From the NCBI RefSeq assembly GCF_900199455.1, contig NZ_FZQR01000038.1, positions 1 to 40,907 of the forward strand: 40,907 bases of DNA. The letters run 5' to 3'. A model generated the notes under the pieces. The model did not search any database and had not been told where the DNA came from. It worked only from the letters and a program-made list of their open reading frames with translations. The position numbers were made by a program, and so were the translations under genes. Shown here piece by piece: positions 17,061 through 24,390 of this stretch (its first letter is position 1; the number at the start of each line of letters is the position of its first letter). This DNA comes from Mesorhizobium carmichaelinearum. Lineage in GTDB: Bacteria; Pseudomonadota; Alphaproteobacteria; Rhizobiales; Rhizobiaceae.

Positions 17061-18480
17061 AGCGAAGCCTCCGAGGGAAGCAGCGCCAGGAGTTCCTCGA
17101 CGGCCGCATCGACGGTATCGGCACGCGTCGCGATGTGGTCGAGGTAGATGTAGGTCGTCGTCAGGCTGGCATGGCCGAGAAGCCGTTGCACCTGCTGGAG
17201 AGGATCACCGAGCATCTGCCGGTATCCTTCCATCGAGCCGGCAGGAAGCGCAGCGTCACGGATACGGTGCTGAATGAGCATCGCCAGCATGTGAACGGCA
17301 AAGGTGTGGCGTAGCTGGTGCGGGCTGATGTTGATATCGAACCCGAGGGACCGGCACCGGCTGGAGGCGCGGGCGAAAATGACTTCCCACGAGTTCGGCT
17401 GCACCGGCATGCCGACCTCCGAAAGCCACAATGCCGCCGGTTCGCTCGGCGTGCCGTTGCTGTTGCAGACAATAATCCGGCAACGTTCCTCGGGGTCGAG
17501 CAGATCGAGAGCGATGTCGCCACCGTCCAGCAGTCGCAGCCGGGCCGGGTGCCGTTCCTGATGAACGAAGATCGGACGGTCGATCGACTGCCATCCTGAC
17601 CGCTGCTGAAACTTCGTGATGGCATGAGCTCGCTCGACATCGACATACGCGCGCACCTGTGCGAGCAGTCGAGCGGGAGCGAGGATCTGGCGACCGCGAT
17701 CGCCCTTGGTCTGGGCGTCCGGCAGATCCAGCCAGACCTGACGGCCCGGACGCTGATCGGCGAAAACAAGATCGGAGGTGAAGAGAGATGATGCTTCTTC
17801 CAGCCGAAGCCCTGTGGTCACGAGGAGATCGGCGAACAATGCATTGCGGATACCGTTGCGATCACGGGCGCCGGGGCGTGTGCGGCCGTCAGGCAAAAGC
17901 GCCTTGAGGCCGACATCCCGAAAGCGCCGATAGTCCTCGAGCGTGACGAAACTGACGTCCGCTCGACGCGCGGCAGGTTCATAGGCATCGTTCCGCGCGG
18001 CCATCTGCGACCGGCGCCCACCGTACCCCTGCCTCCAGACCGAGCGATGCGTGAAGGGTGCTTCTGCAATCAGTCCTTCCTGCACACCCCAGCGATATAG
18101 CCGATCGAGACAGGCAACGGCGCGATTCCACGAAGCGGCGGAAATGCGTTGTCCGACCTCGGCGCGGCGGCGGACGCGATGATAGGCAAGGACATCATGC
18201 CGGTCGGCTTGCCATATCGTCTTGGCGCAGGCTTCCGAAAGAAAACGAGCCCAGACGAGAACGTCGTAGCCATAGGCACGAAGGGAATGGCGTGAGCGAA
18301 CGCCATTGAGAGGAAGTCGCGTAAAAAGCGATCCAGATCAGGATCGTAAAGCGCTCCGTCCCGGAGGATCATTGGGACATGGGCATCAAGGCCGTCCGCT
18401 GATCTGCGCTCCTGAATCGTAATGCTCGAAGCTGCGATTACACTGTCCACAAGTTGTTCAACCTTCCCCCGGACCCCCAT
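17057..18480 (-). pseudogene. Tyrosine recombinase, first gene of the trio, frameshifted
   Basis: The C-terminal 340 residues are intact and carry a full active site: VTTGLRLEEAS (Arg I), HQLRHTFAVHML (HxxR) and LLGHASLTTTYIYLD with the nucleophile Tyr. The N-terminal about 65 residues (MGVRGKVEQLVDSV to DRFLRDF, start 18480) lie in another frame. The downstream frame stays open back to LNGVRSRHSLRAYGYDVLVW near 18290. Restoring one C in the run at about 18289 (TTCCTC to TTCCCTC) joins them into a protein of about 474 residues. Either the element is disabled or the base was missed in sequencing. It overlaps the 595-aa gene by four bases. Tn554 TnpA is its likely counterpart. Confidence 0.8.
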
Positions 18481-18519
18481 CCGGGGAGCCCAGCATCAAC
18501 GAAGGAGTTCAACTTGCCC

Positions 18520-18582
18520 GGCGCTATCCAGGCCGGCCTCCGCCAGCTATGTGGGAGCGCTGCGGCCGGCCTGGATAACGCC
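18520..18582. repeat. 19-bp inverted repeat near the right end of the Tn554-like element
   Basis: The arm GGCGCTATCCAGGCCGGCC (18520-18538) is complementary to GGCCGGCCTGGATAACGCC (18564-18582) except at one position, with a 25-bp spacer. It lies 40 bp upstream of the first recombinase start and about 50 bp inside the right terminal repeat. That position fits a recombinase-binding accessory site, an operator for the recombinase operon, or both. Confidence 0.75.
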
Positions 18583-18633
18583 TCCGTCAGTCCTGTTGCA
18601 TCGACGTCAAGCAGGACACTGGCAATCGGTGCA

Positions 18634-18647
18634 GACTGTCAAGATAA
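18634..18647. repeat. Terminal inverted repeat, right end of the Tn554-like element
   Basis: GACTGTCAAGATAA mirrors the left end with two mismatches. The next base outward begins the middle piece of the interrupted ardC, read on the minus strand. Confidence 0.75.
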
Positions 18648-18738
18648 GGCGATGAGCTCTTCCCGCGCTCGCTCGCTGCGGTCCTTCGTGTAGCGGCTGA
18701 GGTCGCGGTTGACGCGATGGAGCGCCGACGTCCAATGC
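18648..18738 (-). pseudogene. ardC: Split ardC, middle piece
   Basis: This 91-bp segment between the two elements encodes WTSALHRVNRDLSRY, then TKDRSERAREELIA, which in ArdC proteins directly follows the HExxH zinc motif and precedes the E-L-(G/I) helix. It joins on one side to the codons for SHEATH at 23072-23090 across the RIT element and on the other to EIGASF at 11819 across the Tn554-like element. It identifies both insertions as hits in one gene. Confidence 0.88.
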
Positions 18739-18741
18739 ACG

Positions 18742-18761
18742 TTATGCCGATATCGGCATAA
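18742..18761. repeat. Perfect 20-bp palindrome at the left tip of the RIT element
   Basis: TTATGCCGATATCGGCATAA is its own reverse complement. It lies outside the long inverted repeat, in 26 bp present at the left tip only. It contains two more copies of the TTATGCC heptamer that recurs in both ends. It overlaps a second mirror, GGCATAATG-GG-CATTATGCC, formed with the start of the long repeat. Confidence 0.85.
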
Positions 18762-18764
18762 TGG

Positions 18765-18854
18765 GCATTATGCCGTAAGCCGGATTATGCCACAATAGCC
18801 GAGCTTGGTGGCGGTTTCGCCTGCGTTCGACCATGCGGCTGCTCGGCATAATCA
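18765..18854. repeat. Long terminal inverted repeat, left copy
   Basis: The first 27 bp (18765-18791, starting GCATTATGCCGTAAG) match the right copy with one difference. Similarity continues inward through GCCGAG, CGCCT and GACCATGCGGC to GGCATAATCA at 18845-18854. The heptamer TTATGCC occurs at 18768 and 18785 and inverted at 18845, with nearly the same spacing as in the right end, suggesting three recombinase-binding sites per end. Confidence 0.88.
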
Positions 18855-19173
18855 AGGGGCATCAGGAACGGCGAGTTGGGGGGCAAACCGCATTGGCAGC
18901 TTTCGGGCCGCCAGGAGGCAGAAGCGGTCATCAGGTCGTGAAAATCCGTTACGAGAGTCAAAGTTTCGCGACTGACATTTGCTACGGAATTTTCCCTGAA
19001 AATTCAGCGCTGGCGATTTTGGCGCGAAATTTAGGATTTTCGCGACTATCTTCTCTCGAAACCGAGGCGTGAGAGATCGTTTGTGAGACGATTTTCCGCT
19101 GACACTGTGCTAATGCGCCTGCCGTCGAGTATTCCGTCTCCAATGGCAGCACCTCAACGCTTTCCCGGTTTCC
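18855..19173. other. Non-coding interior of the RIT element
   Basis: About 320 bp without a recognisable gene. It includes an AT-richer patch with a 19-bp dyad, GAATTTTC-CCT-GAAAATTC (18987-19005), and two copies of TTTCGCGACT (about 18964 and 19036). These may be regulatory or recombinase accessory sites. Confidence 0.4.
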
Positions 19174-19479
19174 TTAGCGGCGGCGTCCGCGCTCTGAATG
19201 CTTGTCGAAGTTTGCTTTGAATTCACGGTATTGGTGATAGAGCTTCGCAACGTATTTCTCATGGTAGCGCAGCAGGTAGAGCACAAAGAGACAGAACGCG
19301 ACCGAGCCCGCCCAGAGCAAAATGCCAGTCGAATAGCACCAAAAGGTCTCGCATGTGCTCCAGCTAGTGAACCTGCCTTTCCATTGGCCGGTCGTGACAA
19401 GCAATATGAACCGCCAGCTGGAGAAGGCGAGAACCACCAGAACCACGGCGTAGGAGATGATCTTCGCTTTCTTGGTCAT
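19174..19479 (-). CDS. Small two-helix membrane protein
   Basis: A 101-residue protein. ATG at 19479 is chosen because AGAGAGGG lies seven to eight bases upstream. Hydrophobic segments are IISYAVVLVVLAFSSWRFILL (about residues 7-27) and GILLWAGSVAFCLFVLYLL (about 48-66), separated by a loop with three aromatic residues and two Cys. A strongly charged, helical C-terminus follows (YHEKYVAKLYHQYREF, ending HSERGRRR). Probably an inner-membrane protein with a cytoplasmic tail. It overlaps the end of the next ORF by four bases (ATGA). Family unknown. It is a passenger in the RIT element. Confidence 0.55.
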   Translation of the reverse strand: MTKKAKIISYAVVLVVLAFSSWRFILLVTTGQWKGRFTSWSTCETFWCYSTGILLWAGSVAFCLFVLYLLRYHEKYVAKLYHQYREFKANFDKHSERGRRR

Positions 19480-19707
19480 CCGACTGCCCTCTCTATGGTA
19501 TGGCCCCGAAAGTAATTGCCAAGGCCGGGCTTCGGCTTCATGGCATAGCCCGGGCCGAAGACGGCGGCGAGGTCGTCGGGATCGACACAGCGCACACCGG
19601 TACAGGAACCACCTCGCGAAACCGTAAAGATCGCGGTCGAAATCCGAGTTGTCAGCGTCGGCGTGCGGGCGGCTGAAGGATTCGCAAATTCCCGAAACCT
19701 GCGACAC
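19476..19707 (-). pseudogene. Unknown ORF, frameshifted, coupled to the small membrane protein
   Basis: One frame reads SRPHADADNSDFDRDLYGFARWF and another, downstream, VDPDDLAAVFGPGYAMKPKP, then GLGNYFRGHTIERAVG with a stop overlapping the next start by four bases. Together they look like the C-terminal half of one protein broken by a single-base change near 19600. No family is recognised. The coupling and protein-like composition argue it was real. Its start is not visible and may have been lost upstream near ritA. Confidence 0.4.
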
Positions 19708-19852
19708 GTTTTTGCTGTCGTTCTATGTCCGGTTTCTGATGTCGCGATCAAGACTGTGAACGATTTGGATAAGGTCGGAGCTGCCGAAAATCTTGTCAAA
19801 AGATGTCGTCTTGGCGTGAAGATTGTCGCTCCAACAACATGGAGCACAAAAA

Positions 19853-21055
19853 ATGGAAACGTTCGATCAGACTAACTGCTTGGATCCCTTCTTCGCCTCG
19901 TTCGAAGATAGCCTTTCCTCGAAGAACTACAAACCATCTACGCTGGAGAATTATCGCTACCTGCTTCGACGCTTCGGTCGCTTGCTCGAAGACGAGGGAA
20001 TTGCGCCATCGGCGTTGACCCCGGATTTTGCCGTCGAACTGGGACGGCGATTGCCGGTCGAGCCGAAAAGCCAGATCAAGGTCCCCAATCTTGCCAGGCT
20101 GTTCGTCGCGCATCTGATTGAAATAGGCGTAGCGACACGACCGCCGCTGACACCTGCGCAAGCCGAACGCGCTGAACTGCTGGGCAACTTCGAAACCTAT
20201 CTCATCCGGCAGCGCGGCCTCAGCCCGCGCACGATCTATCATGTGCTCCGGTTCGCGGATCGCTTTCTCGATCATCGCTTCGGCCACAATATGCTCGACC
20301 TGTCGGCACTGAACGCCCGGGATGTCGTGGCATTCATGGAATATCTTGTGGCGCGCAAGCGCCCGTTCCGCGATAAGACGCCGACCACGCACTTGCGCAG
20401 CTTCTTCCAATATCTGTTCGCTCAGGGACTCACGACGACCAACCTGTCGCTCTGCGTTCCTCGGGTGCGTAAACCCTGGGGCGCAAGACTTCCTCGTTAT
20501 CTGTCGCCTGTGGCCTCGGTGCGCAGCAATCCGCGGCGCGGTGCCCGGGACTACGCCATGCTGTTGCTGATGACCCGTCTCGGCCTGCGTGCGCCGGAGA
20601 TCATCGCGATCCAATTGGATGACATAGACTGGCGCGCTGGCGAACTGATGGTTCGCGGAAAAGGCCAGCAACATGATCGGTTGCCTATCCCGCCGGACGT
20701 CGGCGAGGCGATCAGTGCATATTTACGCGAGGACCGCACCTCCGCAACCACGCGCACCCTGTTCGTGACGCATCGGGCACCCAACCGTCCATTCAAAGAC
20801 AGCCAGGTCATCAACACGATTTTGAAGGAGGCGTTCGCTGCGACGGGCGTGAAACCACCGACACCCTATGTGGGATCGCATGTTCTGCGCCACAGCCTGG
20901 CAACGAACATGGTTCGCGCCGGCGCCTCGCTGGAAGAGATCGGCGATCTGCTGCGGCATCGATCGAGGGCAACGACGATGATCTACGCGAAGCTCGACAC
21001 GGACGGGCTGCGTTCCATCGCCCAGCCCTGGCCGACCTCGGAGGTGGCACGATGA
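19853..21055 (+). CDS. ritA: RIT tyrosine recombinase A
   Basis: A 400-residue site-specific recombinase. The N-terminal core-binding region has two SAM-like segments (about residues 10-60 and 105-195). The catalytic domain has R246 (RLGLRAPEI), K270 (VRGKGQQHDR), H343/R346 (SHVLRHSLATNM), H369 (LLRHRS) and the nucleophile Y378 (TTMIYAKLD). ATG at 19853 is chosen because GGAG lies seven bases upstream; an upstream TTG at 19823 is in frame but unsupported. It overlaps ritB by four bases. It is the longest of the trio, as in other RIT elements. Confidence 0.9.
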   Translation: METFDQTNCLDPFFASFEDSLSSKNYKPSTLENYRYLLRRFGRLLEDEGIAPSALTPDFAVELGRRLPVEPKSQIKVPNLARLFVAHLIEIGVATRPPLTPAQAERAELLGNFETYLIRQRGLSPRTIYHVLRFADRFLDHRFGHNMLDLSALNARDVVAFMEYLVARKRPFRDKTPTTHLRSFFQYLFAQGLTTTNLSLCVPRVRKPWGARLPRYLSPVASVRSNPRRGARDYAMLLLMTRLGLRAPEIIAIQLDDIDWRAGELMVRGKGQQHDRLPIPPDVGEAISAYLREDRTSATTRTLFVTHRAPNRPFKDSQVINTILKEAFAATGVKPPTPYVGSHVLRHSLATNMVRAGASLEEIGDLLRHRSRATTMIYAKLDTDGLRSIAQPWPTSEVAR

Positions 21056-21996
21056 GCTTCCTCGCCGAAATGGACCGCTACCTCACCATCAGAAGGCAAC
21101 TCGGCGCCGATCTGAGCACCGATGAGCGGATACTGCGCCGCTTCATCACGTTTGCCGATCGCGAAGGGGCGCAACACGTCAGCACAAGTCTCATCATGCG
21201 TTGGCTCGAAAGCCTGCCCTCCGCCAGTCCCGGAACTCGGGCAACACGCTTCAGGGTAGCCCGCCAATTTGCCGAATGGTTGCATGGTATGGACCCCAAG
21301 CACGAGGCACCGCCCCGGGGATTGGTGCCTGGTCGCGTTCAACGCGCTCCCCCCTATATCTACGGTGACGCCGAAATAGTTGCGATCATCGAACATGCGC
21401 GAATGCTGCCTTCGGTCTACGGCTTGCGCGGCCTGACCTGCTCGACGCTGTTTGGCCTGATCGCCGTAACCGGGCTTCGGATCAGTGAAGCCCTTGGTCT
21501 TGATCCTGCCGATCTCGATGCCGGATCCGGCGTGCTTCACGTCCGACAGGGCAAGCTGGGCAAGGAGCGATTGCTGCCGCTGGACCCAAGTGTCGTGCAA
21601 CGGCTGGAAAATTACGGTGGCGAGCGGGACCGGTTGCTCGATCGCAGGCCGGAAGCCTTCTTCGTGACCTGCGAGGGACACCGGCTTGGTGATTGCGGTG
21701 CGCGCTACAACTTCGCGCATGTGTGCCAGCAGATCGGATTGCGAGAACCGCAGCTTTATCTTCGCCACGGCCGTGGTCCGCGCATCCACGATCTTCGCCA
21801 TACCTTTGCGGTGCGGACCATGCTGAGCTGGTATCGATCGGGCAAAGACGTCGGCCGCGAGATGATCAAGCTCACAACATGGCTCGGTCATGCGAATCCC
21901 GCCCACACATACTGGTACCTGGAAGCAGTCCCGGAATTGCTGGAACTGGCCTCTGCTCGAATAACAGACGTGGCGATGGAGGCAGAAGCCCGATGA
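21052..21996 (+). CDS. ritB: RIT tyrosine recombinase B
   Basis: A 314-residue tyrosine recombinase. The catalytic residues are R143 (VTGLRISEALGL), K169/K171 region (QGKLGKERLLPL), H246/R249 (IHDLRHTFAVRT), H280 (WLGHAN) and a Tyr at 287 or 289 (AHTYWYLE). Start and stop overlap both neighbours through ATGA, so all three proteins are made from one message, probably in similar amounts. How the three recombinases share strand exchange is not established. Confidence 0.9.
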   Translation: MSFLAEMDRYLTIRRQLGADLSTDERILRRFITFADREGAQHVSTSLIMRWLESLPSASPGTRATRFRVARQFAEWLHGMDPKHEAPPRGLVPGRVQRAPPYIYGDAEIVAIIEHARMLPSVYGLRGLTCSTLFGLIAVTGLRISEALGLDPADLDAGSGVLHVRQGKLGKERLLPLDPSVVQRLENYGGERDRLLDRRPEAFFVTCEGHRLGDCGARYNFAHVCQQIGLREPQLYLRHGRGPRIHDLRHTFAVRTMLSWYRSGKDVGREMIKLTTWLGHANPAHTYWYLEAVPELLELASARITDVAMEAEAR

Positions 21997-22985
21997 AGAC
22001 CACCAACTTCCCCGCGCTGATACAGCGCTTCTTCACCGATCGGCTCTGCACGCAGATGGAGGCAAGCCGTCATACCATCGCCGGGTATCGCGACACCTTC
22101 CGGCTTCTGATCCGCTACGCGACCGCGCGGTGTGGAAAGCCGCCGACGAAACTGACGATTGAAGACCTTGATGCCGATCTCGTCGCCGACTTCCTGATCC
22201 ATGTCGAAACGGTGCGTGGCAACACGGCGCGTACCCGCAATACCCGGCTTGCCGCCATCCGCTCATTCTTCCGCTATGTCGCATTGACCGATCCGAGCTG
22301 GCTTCTTCATTGTCAGCGTATTCTCTCGATGCCGAACAAGCGGTATGTGAAGCGCAGCGTCACGTTCCTAGATGCGGGTGAGATAGCGGCTTTGCTTGCC
22401 GCACCAGATCGAATGTCGTGGGTGGGGCGGCGTGATCATGTCCTGCTGGTGCTTGCACTTCAAACCGGGTTACGCGCTTCCGAACTGGTCAACTTACGCT
22501 GCAAGGATGTGGTGCTTGGCACCGGCGCTCACATCCGCTGCATCGGCAAAGGTCGGAAAGAACGCAGCACGCCTCTTCGTCGCGATACGGCGAAACTGAT
22601 CCAGGCCTGGATAGGCGAACGCCTTGAAAGCGACGGGCCATTGTTCCCGTCGATCCGGGGCGAGCGACTCAGTCGTGATGCGTTGGAACACCTGGTGCGC
22701 AAGCATTGCCTGACAGCGTCGCGAGTTTGCCTGAGCCTCTCAGGCAAGCGCGTCACGCCGCACACGTTGCGCCACAGTACGGCGATGGAACTGCTCCACC
22801 ACGGCGTCGACCAATCCGTGATCGCACTATGGCTCGGGCATGAATCCGTGGAAACGACCCAGATCTATATCCACGCAGATATGCGGTTGAAGGAAAAGGC
22901 TCTCGCTCAGGTTGCCAGTCCGGAAACGTATCCGGGGCGGTATCGTCCCAGCGACGAACTGCTCGCCTTCCTCGAAGCGCTCTGA
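21993..22985 (+). CDS. ritC: RIT tyrosine recombinase C
   Basis: A 330-residue XerC/D-like recombinase. The start at 21993 is fixed by the ATGA overlap with ritB; the open frame extends 100 codons upstream inside ritB but without family similarity. Catalytic residues are R161 (QTGLRASELVNL), K186 (CIGKGRKERSTPL), H257/R260 (PHTLRHSTAMEL), H283 (WLGHESV) and Y292 (TTQIYIHAD). Its stop codon TGA (22983-22985) is the first codon inside the right terminal repeat. Confidence 0.92.
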   Translation: MKTTNFPALIQRFFTDRLCTQMEASRHTIAGYRDTFRLLIRYATARCGKPPTKLTIEDLDADLVADFLIHVETVRGNTARTRNTRLAAIRSFFRYVALTDPSWLLHCQRILSMPNKRYVKRSVTFLDAGEIAALLAAPDRMSWVGRRDHVLLVLALQTGLRASELVNLRCKDVVLGTGAHIRCIGKGRKERSTPLRRDTAKLIQAWIGERLESDGPLFPSIRGERLSRDALEHLVRKHCLTASRVCLSLSGKRVTPHTLRHSTAMELLHHGVDQSVIALWLGHESVETTQIYIHADMRLKEKALAQVASPETYPGRYRPSDELLAFLEAL

Positions 22986-23071
22986 TTATGCCGAACTGCC
23001 GCATGGTCAAAAGGAGGCGTAGCAGCCGCCGAACTCGGCCATGCGGCATAATCCGACTTACGGCATAATGC
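22983..23071. repeat. Long terminal inverted repeat, right copy
   Basis: An 89-bp inverted copy of 18765-18854. The outermost 27 bp (23045-23071) differ from the left at one base. TTATGCC-type heptamers lie at 22986, 23045 and 23062, matching left-end spacing within one base. It adjoins ardC codons directly at 23072. Confidence 0.88.
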
Positions 23072-23702
23072 GTCGCTTCGTGGCTCAAGGTCGCCACATA
23101 GGCCGCCGCATCTCGGAATGTCTGGAACGGTGGCATCTGGATGTGATCTGTCGTCGGAGAAAAGTAGGCCCGATCCCGCCATGCCGGATGACCGCCCCGG
23201 TATTGGCGAAAAAGAGGTCGGCGTGCTCGATCCGGGCGACCGGGTCGTGAACAGGTTCCACCCGGCCGCAATAGTGGTCCGGCAGGCCGTCGATCTGCGC
23301 GACGTTAAAAACCGAGTACCCCTTGAGGAACGGGATCTCGCGGTCGAATTCATCGCCTGAGGCATCCATCTCGGTCTTGGTGAAACGGCTGGCGAATACC
23401 ACCATCGAGCCGGTCTCGCCCTTGCGCACGGCGCCGCCGAGCTCAAGCGCCTGCTTGAACGTCATCCAGATCGGCGTGGTGTAGCCATGCGCGATCGCCT
23501 CCGACCACAGCAGCAGCACGTTCATGCCGCTATAGGGCAGACCGTTATGACGTCGTGGCCGGGTTACCCGGTCAAGGGCATTCGTCAAATGCCAAGGCTG
23601 CATCCAGGGGCGTACGCCCTTCTCGAGTTCCGCAACAATCCGGTCTGTGATGCGCGCATAGATGTCGATGCGCGGTCCTTTTTCTTTCCTGCTCATTTTC
23701 AT
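23072..23702 (-). pseudogene. ardC: Split ardC, N-terminal piece, frameshifted
   Basis: The N-terminal two thirds of an ArdC antirestriction protein: IDIYARITDRIVAELEKGV, GLPYSGMNVLLLWSEA, WMTFKQALELGGAVRKGE and FLKGYSVFNVAQIDGLP. The start at 23702 follows GGAGG; a second ATG six bases later is better spaced. Around 23175-23185 one base is lost (GGNGAT to GGGAT), switching frames between GAVIRHGG and DRAYFSPTTDHIQMPPF. The second frame runs to TLSHEATH at 23072, the first zinc-binding motif, and there meets the RIT element. With the pieces at 18648-18738 and 11610-11825 it sums to about 312 codons, a normal ArdC length. Confidence 0.88.
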
Positions 23703-23939
23703 AAACCTCCAGTTCTGGAGGCCGCGCCGACCGCGGCCCCGTCATGGGGTCCGCCGCGGCGGAGCAGGAAGGCGGGCAGCGCACCCAGGAGGGCCGGAGC
23801 GGAGCGAAGGATGGCGCAGCCATTGCGCTGATTGCCTGGCTCCGCCAGGACCCGGGGCAGGACGGGGCAGCGAGCGGTCACTGCGGAAAGAAGAAGGCGG
23901 CGCCCAGCGCCGCCAGAATGCAGTCGGGAAAAGGTCGGT

Positions 23940-24125
23940 TCAGTGAACCGACCGGCCGCCGCTGTAGGGATCGTATTCGAAGAGGATTTCGACGTCGGCG
24001 TCGTCGATCTCGTCGGCGGGCAGGACGCCGAATTCTTCGTCGGATTTGAAGAGGACGACGGGCGCCATGAGCGTGCGGGCGAGATGCCAAGCGGCCTTCT
24101 GAGCGAGAGTGAGATCGTGGGACAT
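23940..24125 (-). CDS. Small acidic protein, function unknown
   Basis: A 61-residue frame. ATG at 24125 has GGAG seven bases upstream. The protein starts MSHDLTLAQKAAWHLARTLM, continues PVVLFKSDEEFGVLPADE and ends DADVEILFEYDPYSGGR plus three residues. The amphipathic start, strongly acidic C-terminal half and good ribosome-binding site make it protein-like. It resembles short hypothetical proteins often found beside ardC on alphaproteobacterial plasmids, though I cannot name a family. It lies upstream of the split ardC on the same strand. No membrane segment or metal motif is seen. Confidence 0.5.
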   Translation of the reverse strand: MSHDLTLAQKAAWHLARTLMAPVVLFKSDEEFGVLPADEIDDADVEILFEYDPYSGGRSVH

Positions 24126-24390
24126 CTGAGGGCTCCATCTTGGAGCGGGCCAATTCCCGCTCGGTGGCTCCGTCAGTGTGCGGCGGCGGGCGCGATCACC
24201 GCGAAAGGCGCAGCCGAGCGGCCGCAGCTTGCTAGCGGACCCCTCGCGGGTTGATCGTGGAAGATCCGCAGCCGCACCATGAAAGCCATCACGACAGAGC
24301 GGGATTGGGCGGCGTGCATGCAGCTGGCTGTCGTTCGATCGGATCGCGGATATCAACAGAGCACGCTGATACTCGCTTTTGGTCGGGTGT

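Larger units (their letters stand above)
11826..18647 (-). mobile_element. Tn554-like element with three large tyrosine recombinases and an ardC cargo gene
   Basis: The element is about 6.8 kb. Its ends are ATATCCTGACAGTC (11826-11839) and GACTGTCAAGATAA (18634-18647), inverted repeats of 14 bp with two mismatches. It contains, leftward, three overlapping recombinase genes and a complete ardC. Removing it plus the hexamer GTGGCA next to its left end rejoins the interrupted host ardC in frame (EELIA to EIGASF). The hexamers at the two borders differ (ATCGCC and GTGGCA), as expected of Tn554-type transposition, which carries a coupling hexamer from the donor site and makes no target duplication. 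Classification as Tn554-like rests on the three-recombinase layout and the Cys-rich tails; it could be a sister family. Confidence 0.75.
18739..23071 (+). mobile_element. RIT (recombinase-in-trio) element
   Basis: The element is about 4.33 kb with three overlapping tyrosine recombinase genes (ritA, ritB, ritC) and long imperfect terminal inverted repeats of about 90 bp. It is flanked by a 5-bp direct repeat AATGC (18734-18738 and 23067-23071). Deleting one repeat plus the element restores the ardC frame across HEATHW without loss of a codon, which fixes the insertion point to the base pair within the repeat. The gene order and overlaps match RIT elements known from alphaproteobacteria. It also carries about 700 bp of extra DNA with one or two small leftward ORFs between the left end and ritA. 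Confidence 0.85.

Noticed and set aside
18842..23051. A CRISPR-like or iteron array from the repeated TTATGCC heptamers
   Set aside because: Copies occur only at the two mirrored ends of the RIT element with matching spacing, so they are recombinase end motifs and not an array.
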